Shown here: piece after piece, positions 34,236 to 41,741 of the stretch
Layout of the letters: each line of letters opens with the position of its first letter
Position numbering within the stretch: the stretch's first letter is position 1
Assembly: GCA_038528235.1 (NCBI GenBank)
Contig: JBCBEX010000004.1
Location: forward strand, 1-64,000
DNA length: 64,000 nucleotides
Reading direction: 5' to 3'
Source: JBCBEX01 sp038528235
GTDB lineage: Bacteria > Bacteroidota > Rhodothermia > Rhodothermales > Rubricoccaceae
Translations under genes and position numbers: made by a program
The notes under the pieces: generated by a model
Seen by the model: only the letters and a program-made list of their open reading frames with translations
Told to the model about the DNA's origin: nothing
Databases searched by the model: none

Positions 34236-35816
34236 CTAGTCGAGATCGAGCGTGACCGTCTGCATACCCGCGGAGGGCGAGCCAACCGTAATCGTCACCT
34301 CGCCCTCGCCGACGATCAGCATCTCAGCCTCGGCGACGCCGCCGCCAGGGATCGGGTCGAGCAGCTGTTGCTTGGGACGACCGGCGGCGAGGGTCTGGCC
34401 GCCCGACAGCTCCGTCTCGATCAAGATCGGCTGGTGGGCGCGGACGGCGCGCCCGGCTTCGGCGTGCGTCGGCAGCGCGCCCGTGTTGCGCAGGGCGAGC
34501 GTGACGCGGTGGACGCCGCGCCCGATCGGCTCGGCGCGGGCCGTGACTTGCAACTGGGGCAAACGCTCGGCGAGCGCAAACAGCAGCGTCGTCGCGTTGG
34601 CGTTCACGGCCGCGACGCTGTCGGCAGGCGGCGTGGTGAGCGCGAACGGTGCCGGACCACCGACCTCGACGGTGCGGTTCGGGAGGTCGGGGTGCTCGAT
34701 CTCGGTCCAGTCGAGCACCGCGCCGGGGCTGTTGACGCGGTGGTAGGCCAGCGCGCGGCGGTCGAGGTCGTGGCGACTCGGCGTATCCGTGGTGTCAGTC
34801 GAGTCGGCCAGGGGGAAGACCCAAGCAGGCGCGGTGAAGCTGAAGCGGCCGAGGTGGTAGTAGGCCCAACTCGGGAGGTGGCCGGGCGGCTCGTCGCCGG
34901 TCCCCGTGTAGCGGGCGAGGCCGCCGAGGGCATCCGTGGTCGCCTCGTGGGCGAGCGAGTCCGGAGCAAAGCGGCGGCCGATGCGCTTCGGCCCTTTGAT
35001 CTCGGCGAAGTAGTGGATGTTGTCCACGCGCGAGAAGGTGTAGACCGCGACGATGTTGGGGCGGGCATAGACGAAGTCGGCGAGCGCGCGCAATGCCGGG
35101 GCTTCCATCGGGTGCCGGCCGTGCTTGTCGGTGTAGGGCTCGTGGTTGTAGGTCGTGTTGCGGGCGAGCCACGTGCCGCCGGGGCCGTCCTCGTTGATGT
35201 AGCGCGGGTCGCCCGCGGCATCGCCGTCGTTGTCGCGGCCCTCGGGGCGGAGGAGCCAGCGGCCCGCGTCGCCTGCGGTGCCGTCTACCTCACGCAGCAG
35301 AAGCGGATCGATCTTATCGCCCTCTGGATCGGCATACGTCCCGGCGGGGTGCTCCACGCGCATCCAGCGGAGCACGCCGTCGCCGTCGAGGTCATCGGGG
35401 CCGTCCTCGTCTGTGAGGCCGTCGCGGTCGGCGTCGTCGGCCGCGTCGTTGCCGGGCAGGCCGTCGCCACGGGCGTGGGCGTCGAGCGCGAGCGCGGGGA
35501 CGACATAGACGGTCGCTCGGTCGAGGAGCGCACGGACCGAGTCGGCGTCGCTGGTCGCCAGGAATCGTGCAAAGGCACGAGCCGCACCGGCGCTGGCGCG
35601 GTCGTCGTGCTCCACGCCGCCGAGGACGAGCAGCGCCGGCTTCGCTTCCCGGTCGCCCGTTCCGAGGGCAATGGCGTCGAGCGCACGTCCTCCGGCGGTG
35701 GTGCCGAGAGACAACGCCTCAGCGCGGCTGGCGGCCTGCGCGGCGAGGTCGGCGAGCGACTGCGCGTGCGTGGTGAGCGGGACGAGGAAGAGCAGCGCGA
35801 GGAGAGCGGGGCGCAT
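34236..35816 (-). CDS. Secreted M14-like carboxypeptidase homologue, active site degenerate
   Basis: 526 residues with a signal peptide (MRPALLALLFLVPLTTHAQ). The fold resembles Bacteroidota M14 peptidases: SLGTTAGGRALDAIALG, PALLVLGGVEHDDRASAGAARAF, calcium-type Asp-rich inserts (DADRDGLTDEDGPDDLDGDG, then NDGDAAGDPRYINEDGPGG) and a C-terminal beta-sandwich. The zinc motif HxxE reads HDDR, so the glutamate ligand is missing, and the usual second-histidine region (VDNIHYFAE) is unconvincing. It may be a binding protein or a peptidase with altered metal use. It stands alone, divergent from the aquaporin gene. Confidence 0.78.
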   Translation of the reverse strand: MRPALLALLFLVPLTTHAQSLADLAAQAASRAEALSLGTTAGGRALDAIALGTGDREAKPALLVLGGVEHDDRASAGAARAFARFLATSDADSVRALLDRATVYVVPALALDAHARGDGLPGNDAADDADRDGLTDEDGPDDLDGDGVLRWMRVEHPAGTYADPEGDKIDPLLLREVDGTAGDAGRWLLRPEGRDNDGDAAGDPRYINEDGPGGTWLARNTTYNHEPYTDKHGRHPMEAPALRALADFVYARPNIVAVYTFSRVDNIHYFAEIKGPKRIGRRFAPDSLAHEATTDALGGLARYTGTGDEPPGHLPSWAYYHLGRFSFTAPAWVFPLADSTDTTDTPSRHDLDRRALAYHRVNSPGAVLDWTEIEHPDLPNRTVEVGGPAPFALTTPPADSVAAVNANATTLLFALAERLPQLQVTARAEPIGRGVHRVTLALRNTGALPTHAEAGRAVRAHQPILIETELSGGQTLAAGRPKQQLLDPIPGGGVAEAEMLIVGEGEVTITVGSPSAGMQTVTLDLD

Positions 35817-36004
35817 AAGTCAGGCGAAGGCGAAGTGGAGCCGCAAGATCGGAAGAGACTCCGTCGCCTGCGCACGCAGTGTACGGGACCGCCCCGAAGC
35901 AACAAATCGGCGCGAACCATGCCGTGCTTGGCCTAAATCGCAGGGCTTTCACCGCAATCGCTGCTAGCTTCCCGTGTACCTCCGTGAACCCACCCCCCAA
36001 CACG

Positions 36005-36664
36005 ATGAAAGCTTTCCTCACCGAACTCATCGGCACCTTCTTCCTCGTCCTCACCATTGGCCTGACTGTGGTCGGCGGCAGCACGTTCGCGCCGCTCGCC
36101 ATCGGTAGCGTGCTCATGGTGCTCGTCTACATGGGCGGCCACGTCTCCGGCGCGCACTACAACCCGGCTGTCACGGTCGGTCTCTGGCTCAGCGGCAACC
36201 ACGAGACCAAAGACATCGCGCCGTACATCGTCGCGCAGCTCCTGGGCGCGATCGTGGCCGCGTTCGTGGTTCAGTTCATCCTCGGCGGGACGCTGGAGGT
36301 CGCGCCGAACCCGGAGACGAGCCTGGCAGGCTTCTTCCTGCTAGAGCTGCTCTTTACGTTCATCCTGATGCTCGTCATCCTGAACGTGGCCGTGGCGAAG
36401 CAGATCGACGGCAACAGCTTCTACGGCCTCGCTATCGGCTTCACGGTGCTCGCGGGTGCGTTTGCAGCAGGCCCGGTCTCGGGCGGCGCGTTCAACCCGG
36501 CGGTCGCCATCGGCCCGATCCTCGTGGACGCGATCGTAGGCGACGGCTCGACGATCGGCGGGCTGTGGGTCTACCTCGTGGCGACGTTCCTCGGGGCCGC
36601 TGCCGCCGTGCCGGTCTTCAAGATCCAGGAGCGCGAGAGCGACGAGGCCACGCGCGCCAACTAG
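36005..36664 (+). CDS. Aquaporin / MIP-family channel
   Basis: 219 residues with six membrane helices and both half-helix NPA boxes: GAHYNPAVTVGLWL and GGAFNPAVAIGPIL. Conducts water and possibly small neutral solutes across the cytoplasmic membrane. The start at MKAFLTELIGTFFLV is the family's usual N-terminus. The short TM6 loop and the C-terminus are ordinary. It is monocistronic. The upstream region has GCTAGCTTCC, a weak -7-like word, and no Shine-Dalgarno site. Confidence 0.93.
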   Translation: MKAFLTELIGTFFLVLTIGLTVVGGSTFAPLAIGSVLMVLVYMGGHVSGAHYNPAVTVGLWLSGNHETKDIAPYIVAQLLGAIVAAFVVQFILGGTLEVAPNPETSLAGFFLLELLFTFILMLVILNVAVAKQIDGNSFYGLAIGFTVLAGAFAAGPVSGGAFNPAVAIGPILVDAIVGDGSTIGGLWVYLVATFLGAAAAVPVFKIQERESDEATRAN

Positions 36665-36736
36665 CGGCCTCTCGTTAAGCGCCGAGCGCATCGGACGATA
36701 TCGGGAGGAGTCCGTTTTACCTCTCGCTGCCGCCCG

Positions 36737-37306
36737 ATGCGCTTTTTCGTTGCCGCTCTCGCCCTGTTCGTCACTCCCGCGTTCATCGCCCCGACGGCTT
36801 GCGCGCAGGACGTGGCCACACAGGTGGAGCCAGCTCCGCTTGCGAAGGTTGACCCGGCTCTGCAGCCCTGCCTCGCCGAGTTCGTCGGCTTGACGATCAC
36901 CGTCCCAGAGGGCTTCGCGGAGAACCAGCACCTCGTCCACCCGGAAGGGGCGACGGACGACCCTGACCTCGTGCTCTGCTCGTTCGTGGACGAAGCGACG
37001 GGGCAGTTCCTCTCCGTGTCGGCTCACACGTACTTCGACGCCGACCAGCAGGCCGCGTGGCAGCGGGGCGACGAGTTCGCCCTGTCCACCGGCCCGACGC
37101 TCATGCTCACTTCGGCACCAATCCCGTCGCTGAACGTGGACATCACCTCTGCCTACAGCATGTCTTTCGCGGATGGGCAGGCGCACGGCATGATGGTGCT
37201 CGGCTGTGCCGACGGACGGTGCTACAAACTCGAAGTGAGCGGCTCCATTGCCTCAGACCGCGACGCGCTCATCGAGGTGCTGCGCGGCGTGCGGTTCGAG
37301 GGCTGA
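36737..37306 (+). CDS. Hypothetical secreted protein
   Basis: 189 residues. A clear signal peptide (MRFFVAALALFVTPAFIAPTACAQ) precedes a small periplasmic or exported domain. The pattern (LTITVPEGFAENQ, PDLVLCSFVDEATGQFLSVSA, SYSMSF-like strands, CADGRCYKLEVSGS) suggests a beta-rich fold. Four cysteines in the mature part could form disulfides. No family is recognised. It follows the aquaporin gene in the same direction by 72 bases. Confidence 0.75.
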   Translation: MRFFVAALALFVTPAFIAPTACAQDVATQVEPAPLAKVDPALQPCLAEFVGLTITVPEGFAENQHLVHPEGATDDPDLVLCSFVDEATGQFLSVSAHTYFDADQQAAWQRGDEFALSTGPTLMLTSAPIPSLNVDITSAYSMSFADGQAHGMMVLGCADGRCYKLEVSGSIASDRDALIEVLRGVRFEG

Positions 37307-37423
37307 GGCGCAGCGCCAAGGCGACATCCGCGTGGGCTTCGCGTGGCCGAAAAAAGTGCTTGCGTGCAGGTTCAGGATTCCATACTTTGGATCACAAAGT
37401 TCTTGCTACTCTTCAATTTTCCG

Positions 37424-38098
37424 ATGACGCGCCCCGACCGAAAACCGCTCCGCCGTGGAGTGACGGCTGGCCCACCGCCGCACGAGGCTGCAAGCGCACA
37501 GCTCCGCTTCATCCGCGACGCGATGGAGCGCTCGGCGCGTTTCACCGCCGTGCCCGGCTGGGGCGGCGTCGCGATGGGCGTGACTGCGCTCGGGGCCGCC
37601 TGGCTCGCTGCCCAGCAGCCGACGCCCTCCGAGTGGCTCCGCGTCTGGGCGGGCGAAGCCGTCGTGGGTGTGATTCTCGGGCTGGTGTTTCTCATCCGCA
37701 AGGCGCAGGCGTCGGGCCTCGACCTCCGCGTCGGGCAGGGGCGCAAGTTCCTGCTCGGACTCGCCCCCGCGCTCCTCGCGGGCGTCGCGCTCACGCTCGC
37801 CGTCTACGGCTTCGACGTCGGCCCGACGAAGGAATACTTCGTGCGACAGGGCGCCGTTGAGGCGACGGCGTCGCTGCGGCTCTTACCGGGACTGTGGCTG
37901 CTGTGCTACGGCGTCGGCGTGATCTCGGCGGGAATGTTCTCCGTGCGCCTCGTCCCGACGATGGGGCTGGGCTTCCTCGGGCTGGGCCTGCTCGCGCTCC
38001 TCAGCCCGGCGGCGTGGGGCACGGCCTACCTCGCGGCGGGCTTCGGCGGCCTGCACGTCATTTTCGGCATCCTGATCGCCCGCAAGCACGGAGGCTGA
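37424..38098 (+). CDS. Hypothetical membrane protein, first gene of a three-gene regulator operon
   Basis: 224 residues with six predicted membrane helices after a soluble 40-residue N-terminus (AQLRFIRDAMERSARFTAVPGWGGVAMGVTAL). Function unknown. It is followed at 2 bases by a second small membrane protein, then by an overlapping winged-helix regulator. Such membrane-plus-regulator modules often sense the membrane or autoregulate. ATG 37424 was chosen because it is the first ATG in the conserved frame. An imperfect Bacteroidota promoter (CTTG, then ATACTTTG at 37382-37389) lies about 35 bases upstream. Confidence 0.78.
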   Translation: MTRPDRKPLRRGVTAGPPPHEAASAQLRFIRDAMERSARFTAVPGWGGVAMGVTALGAAWLAAQQPTPSEWLRVWAGEAVVGVILGLVFLIRKAQASGLDLRVGQGRKFLLGLAPALLAGVALTLAVYGFDVGPTKEYFVRQGAVEATASLRLLPGLWLLCYGVGVISAGMFSVRLVPTMGLGFLGLGLLALLSPAAWGTAYLAAGFGGLHVIFGILIARKHGG

Positions 38099-38100
38099 CC

Positions 38101-38499
38101 ATGCGCGCTGCCTTTCTCCAACAGCCTCGCTCGGCCTACCTCGCGGCGCTCACCCTGGCCACGCTGTCGACGCTGTTCCTGTTCGTGGTCAGCCTCGGCG
38201 TCGGGATCATCGGGGCCGATGGCGACCCAGCGAACCTGCTCTACCTCAGCGTGATCGCGCTCGGTGTGGTCGGGTCGATCGTCGCGCGCTTCCGGTCGGA
38301 GGCGATGGTCGTCGTGCTCGCCGCGATGGCGCTCGTGCAGGCAGGCATTGGCCTCTATGCCATCGTCGCCGGACTTGGACGGCCGTATAGCGGCGCGCTC
38401 GAGCTGCTCGGGCTCACGGTCCTCTTTGTCGCGCTCTTTCTTACGGCCGCCTGGCTGTTTCGTCACGCTGCTCGCTCAACCACCGCCTCGCATGTCTAA
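38101..38499 (+). CDS. Hypothetical small membrane protein
   Basis: 132 residues with four hydrophobic helices (LAALTLATLSTLFLFVVSLGVGIIG, LLYLSVIALGVVGSIVA, AMVVVLAAMALVQAGIGLYAIVAG, LLGLTVLFVALFLTAAWLF). No family recognised. It starts 2 bases after the previous stop, and its last 8 bases overlap the downstream winged-helix gene, so the three genes are one translational unit. Confidence 0.78.
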   Translation: MRAAFLQQPRSAYLAALTLATLSTLFLFVVSLGVGIIGADGDPANLLYLSVIALGVVGSIVARFRSEAMVVVLAAMALVQAGIGLYAIVAGLGRPYSGALELLGLTVLFVALFLTAAWLFRHAARSTTASHV

Positions 38500-38845
38500 A
38501 GCCAAAAACAAGCTCCGCCGCGCGCCGCGTCAGGAGACCGCAGCACCGTTCGCGCCCGACCTCGACACGACCATCCACCAGCGCATCCGCCTCGGCATCG
38601 TCTCGGCGCTGGCCGCGGGCGGGACGATGAGCTTCACCGACCTCAAGACCGCGCTCGACCTCACTGACGGCAACCTGTCCGTCCACGCGCGCAAGCTCGA
38701 AGACGCGGGCTACATCGCCTGCCGCAAGTTCTTCGACGACCGCACGCCGCGCACCGAGTACGACCTCACCGACGCAGGCCGCGCCGCCCTCACGCGCTAC
38801 CTCGACCAGATGGAAGCCATCATCCGCGCCACGCGGGTGAAGTAG
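38492..38845 (+). CDS. Winged-helix transcriptional regulator (MarR/ArsR-like)
   Basis: 117 residues. A basic N-terminus (MSKAKNKLRRAPRQ) leads into a winged helix: HQRIRLGIVSALAAGGTMSFTDLKTALDLTDGNLSVHARKLEDAGYI (recognition helix around LTDGNLSVHARKL) and wing YDLTDAGRAALTRYLDQMEAII. This is the short HTH_34-type regulator often paired with membrane proteins of unknown function. It overlaps the upstream gene by 8 bases (ATG at 38492). Its TAG stop lies inside a heptamer repeat. Confidence 0.88.
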   Translation: MSKAKNKLRRAPRQETAAPFAPDLDTTIHQRIRLGIVSALAAGGTMSFTDLKTALDLTDGNLSVHARKLEDAGYIACRKFFDDRTPRTEYDLTDAGRAALTRYLDQMEAIIRATRVK

Positions 38846-38861
38846 GAAGTGAGAAGTATCT
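38841..38861. repeat. Short heptamer array at the regulator stop codon
   Basis: GAAGTAG, GAAGTGA, GAAGTAT follow one another; the TAG in the first word (38843-38845) is the stop of the winged-helix gene. The word is the same as at 28386-28424 and in the right arm of the murD-ftsW element. Confidence 0.6.
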
Positions 38862-39283
38862 CGACCATACATGTCACCGCATTCAGCGCAGGTCTGCTAG
38901 CACTTGCCACCTTCGTTTGGTTCGGTTGGGATAAAGTGATGCTCACACTCTTTGCTCTGATGTTGATTCTGGAAGCCGACGATGGAACAGCGGACAGCTT
39001 CGAGGTCAAGCGGCAGATGGAGCAAGCCTTCGGACCTATCGGCCATGAGTTTGAAATCGTTCATAACGAGTGGTCACGGGCTGTAGGGGATTCCCTAGCG
39101 ACCTATGCTATCGTATTGCCCGAATCCACGTTCGATGCCGTTGTCGACCGGCTTGATTTGGGTCTTTGGGTATGCAGGGCGGGTCGCTGCTCGAATGAGT
39201 CCTGGCTAAGCCAAGGCTGCGTGGTTACGAGAACGATCGATCGCCGGAAACGCCGACTCGACTATCAGTACGCCGATTTTTGA
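38849..39283 (+). CDS. Hypothetical small protein with one or two N-terminal membrane helices
   Basis: 144 residues if it starts at GTG 38849, which lies in a heptamer array; an internal ATG at 38939 is the alternative. A hydrophobic N-terminus (AFSAGLLALATFVWFGWDKVMLTLFALMLIL) precedes a polar domain (FEIVHNEWSRAVGDSLATYAIVLPESTFDAVVDRLDLG). Codon use is visibly less GC-biased at third positions than in neighbouring genes, suggesting recent arrival. No family recognised. A small terminator-like hairpin lies downstream. Confidence 0.5.
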   Translation: MRSISTIHVTAFSAGLLALATFVWFGWDKVMLTLFALMLILEADDGTADSFEVKRQMEQAFGPIGHEFEIVHNEWSRAVGDSLATYAIVLPESTFDAVVDRLDLGLWVCRAGRCSNESWLSQGCVVTRTIDRRKRRLDYQYADF

Positions 39284-39360
39284 GCGTTTCCTTCGCGGGG
39301 AAGACTCATCAGTGAGGTGTGACATCAAGCCAGGTCTCTCACACTCCCAAACCCTCACAC

Positions 39361-39381
39361 GCCGCCCTCGCGGCTTTTCTT
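39361..39381 (+). terminator. Short hairpin with T tract upstream of uppS
   Basis: GCCGC (39361-39365) and GCGGC (39370-39374) with a 4-base loop, followed by TTTTCTTTC. It ends the transcript of the hypothetical gene before it. Confidence 0.5.
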
Positions 39382-39399
39382 TCACTCCTATACTTTAAA

Positions 39400-40164
39400 A
39401 TGCAAAGCTATTTGACCAATCCAAACTCGTTCCACCTCGCGTGCATCATGGACGGCAACGGGCGCTGGGCGGCGCGGCGCGGGCGGCCTCGCACCGACGG
39501 CCACCGCGCAGGCGTCGAGGCCGTGCGCCGCGTGGTGGAGGCGGCCCCGGGGCTCGGCGTCTCGACGCTCACGCTCTACGCCTTCTCGGCCGACAACTGG
39601 AAGCGGCCCCAGACCGAGGTGTCGGCACTGATGGCGCTCTTCCGCTGGGCGCTGCGCCGCGAGATCGTGCGGCTCAAGCGCGCCGGCGTGCGTCTGAGCG
39701 TGATCGGGCGGCGCGACCGGCTCCCGGAGGCGCTCCGCAACGGCATCGCCCGGGGCGAGTGGGAGACGCGGCACGGCACCCGGCTGCACCTCCGCATCGC
39801 CGTGGACTACAGCGCCCGCGACGCGCTCGTGGAAGCGGCCCGCCGCTGCCAAGCGTCCGGCGAGACGCTATCTCCCGATAACGGGGCCCGCGCCGCCTTC
39901 GCGCGCCACCTCGCCGCTTCCATCCACCCGCATGCACTGCCCGGCACGCCCCAGTTCGACGCGGGGGCTCCGGACGTGGACCTCGTCGTGCGCACGGCGG
40001 GCGAGCAGCGGCTCTCCGACTTCCTGCTCTGGGAGTGCGCCTACGCCGAGTTCGCCTTCCTCGATCGCTGCTGGCCGGAGATGGACGCCGACGCCCTCGC
40101 GGCTGTCCTCGCCGAGGTCCGAAGCCGCACCAGAAAGTTTGGCGCACTGCCCGAAGCCGCCTGA
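39400..40164 (+). CDS. uppS: Isoprenyl (di-trans,poly-cis-undecaprenyl) diphosphate synthase
   Basis: Cis-prenyltransferase extending farnesyl diphosphate to the C55 lipid carrier for cell-wall synthesis. 254 residues. Motifs: HLACIMDGNGRWAARRG (catalytic Asp and P-loop), TLYAFSADNWKRPQTEV, and DLVVRTAGEQRLSDFLLWECAYAEFAFLD. Start at ATG 39400. It stands alone here, not next to cdsA or dxr as in many genomes, so a second copy elsewhere is possible. Confidence 0.95.
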   Translation: MQSYLTNPNSFHLACIMDGNGRWAARRGRPRTDGHRAGVEAVRRVVEAAPGLGVSTLTLYAFSADNWKRPQTEVSALMALFRWALRREIVRLKRAGVRLSVIGRRDRLPEALRNGIARGEWETRHGTRLHLRIAVDYSARDALVEAARRCQASGETLSPDNGARAAFARHLAASIHPHALPGTPQFDAGAPDVDLVVRTAGEQRLSDFLLWECAYAEFAFLDRCWPEMDADALAAVLAEVRSRTRKFGALPEAA

Positions 40165-40187
40165 CCAGTCCTCCACCCCGTTGCCGC

Positions 40188-40247
40188 GACACCGACTCAC
40201 CGCAACACACCGCCTCACCGAATCACTGAACACCTGAACCACCGAAA
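40188..40247 (+). repeat. Octamer array between uppS and the creD-like gene
   Basis: Consecutive 8-base words CTCACCGA, ATCACTGA, ACACCTGA, ACCACCGA, preceded by related CACCGACT/CACCGCAA units. Single orientation, no inverted arm. It ends a few bases before the ATG at 40255. Same architecture as the other arrays but a different word. Confidence 0.65.
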
Positions 40248-40254
40248 TACTCCC

Positions 40255-41544
40255 ATGCTCAACCGTCTCATTGCCATCGCCTTCATCTTTTTCTGCACCA
40301 CCGTCGCCTGGATGTTTCTGGGCGGGACGGTCGAGAAGCGGACCCACGACCAGGACGCGAGTCTGCACAGCAGCGTCGGCGAGATGTGGGGCGCGCCGCT
40401 CGTGCAGCTCGCCCCGACGCTGCAGCGCGCACGTGTCGAGACGCGTGAGCAGACGCGCCTCGAAGACGGCACCGTCACCACCGAGACCGTCGAGGAGACG
40501 GTCTACGACGCCGCGACGCTCGCCGGGACGGCCATTGCTGTCGACCTCGACCTGGAGCAGCGCAAGAAGGGCCTCCTGTGGTATCCCACCTACCGCGTTC
40601 GTTTCGACGGGCGCTACCGACTCGTGAACGACAGCGACGAGGACGGCACGTTTCGCTTCCGCTTCCCGCTGCCGCAAGGCGCGGCCGTGTTCGACAACGT
40701 GGCGCTGACCGTGGACGGTACGCGGGTGGAGGACGCCGCTATGCGGGAGAGTGGCCTCGTCCATGACCTCGACGTGGCGGCAGGCGAGACGGTGGAGGTG
40801 TCCATCGGCTATGGCTCGCAGGGCATGGAGACGTGGCGCTACAGCTTCGGCCGCGGCGTCGCGCAGGTCCGCGATTTCTCGCTGGCAATGACCACCGACT
40901 TCGACGCCATCGACTTCCCCGCGCAGTCGCTCTCGCCGACGAGCAAAGAGGCGACGGACGGCGGCTGGACGCTCGCGTGGGACTACGGCTCGCTCGTCGC
41001 CGAGGCGGGCGTGGGGATGGTGCTGCCGCAGAAGCTCAACCCGGGGCCGTGGGTGAGCCGCGTAACGTTCTTCGCGCCGGTGAGCCTGTTCCTGTTCTTC
41101 TTCGTGCTGCTGGTGCTCGGCGTGATCCGCGGCGTGCGCCTCCACCCGATGCACTACTTCTTCCTGGCGTCGGCCTTCTTCGCGTTCCACCTGCTCTTGG
41201 CCTACCTCGTGGACCACGTGCCGGTCGTGTTCGCGCTCCTCGTCTGCTCGGCGGTATCGCTCGGGCTGGTGGTGAGCTACATGCGCCTCGTGACGGGGCT
41301 GCGTTTCGCGCTGGTCGAGGTCGGTGCCGCGCAGGGCGTCTATCTCGTCGTGTTCGCGTTCACGTTCTTCCTCGACGGCTTCACGGGCCTTGCGGTGACG
41401 GGCCTGAGCATCGCGACGCTCTTCGTGGCGATGCAGGCGACGGGCCGCCTCGACTGGGAGTCGGTGTTCGCCAAGCCGTCGCTGCCGAACGCGATGCGGG
41501 CCGACGTGCAGAAGCGGCTCGGCCCGAGCCCCGATGTGACATAG
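40255..41544 (+). CDS. CreD-like inner membrane protein
   Basis: 429 residues. One N-terminal membrane helix (RLIAIAFIFFCTTVAWMFLGG), a large periplasmic beta-rich domain (about 30-275, including RYRLVNDSDEDGTFRFRFPLPQGAAVFDNV) and about six C-terminal helices. The stretch RLHPMHYFFLASAFFAFHLLLAYLVDH matches the CreD C-terminal block. CreD proteins are linked to envelope stress and beta-lactam response in other bacteria; no CreBC-type pair is adjacent, so the role here is unproven. Confidence 0.78.
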   Translation: MLNRLIAIAFIFFCTTVAWMFLGGTVEKRTHDQDASLHSSVGEMWGAPLVQLAPTLQRARVETREQTRLEDGTVTTETVEETVYDAATLAGTAIAVDLDLEQRKKGLLWYPTYRVRFDGRYRLVNDSDEDGTFRFRFPLPQGAAVFDNVALTVDGTRVEDAAMRESGLVHDLDVAAGETVEVSIGYGSQGMETWRYSFGRGVAQVRDFSLAMTTDFDAIDFPAQSLSPTSKEATDGGWTLAWDYGSLVAEAGVGMVLPQKLNPGPWVSRVTFFAPVSLFLFFFVLLVLGVIRGVRLHPMHYFFLASAFFAFHLLLAYLVDHVPVVFALLVCSAVSLGLVVSYMRLVTGLRFALVEVGAAQGVYLVVFAFTFFLDGFTGLAVTGLSIATLFVAMQATGRLDWESVFAKPSLPNAMRADVQKRLGPSPDVT

Positions 41545-41556
41545 AAACCGACGGGA

Positions 41557-41612
41557 GCACATGAGCGCGCCTGGGGCCAGGCATCGGAGACGACCTGGCC
41601 CCGTCTATGTGC
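41557..41612 (+). terminator. Two-tier hairpin after the creD-like gene
   Basis: GCACAT (41557-41562) pairs with ATGTGC (41607-41612), and inside it GGGGCCAGG (41573-41581) pairs with CCTGGCCCC (41594-41602). No T run follows, so it may be a Rho-independent-like or boundary structure. Confidence 0.5.
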
Positions 41613-41741
41613 GGGCGGCGTAGTGAAACGGTACGGCGGAAGGGATGGAAGCGCTTCGGCGCGGCGAGGCTTTGTCCTTGACCTGAGACGATGCTTCTCG
41701 TTTTTTAGCGCTTTCGTCCCTTCACGTTTTTGTCGTCACCC

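Noticed and set aside
31033..35936. Plus-strand frames of about 590 codons opposite hppA and the M14-like gene
   Set aside because: Antisense shadows with no domain pattern.
37382..37389. ATACTTTG upstream of 37424 as a perfect Bacteroidota -7 element
   Set aside because: One base too short between TA and TTTG; kept only as a weak candidate in the gene entry.
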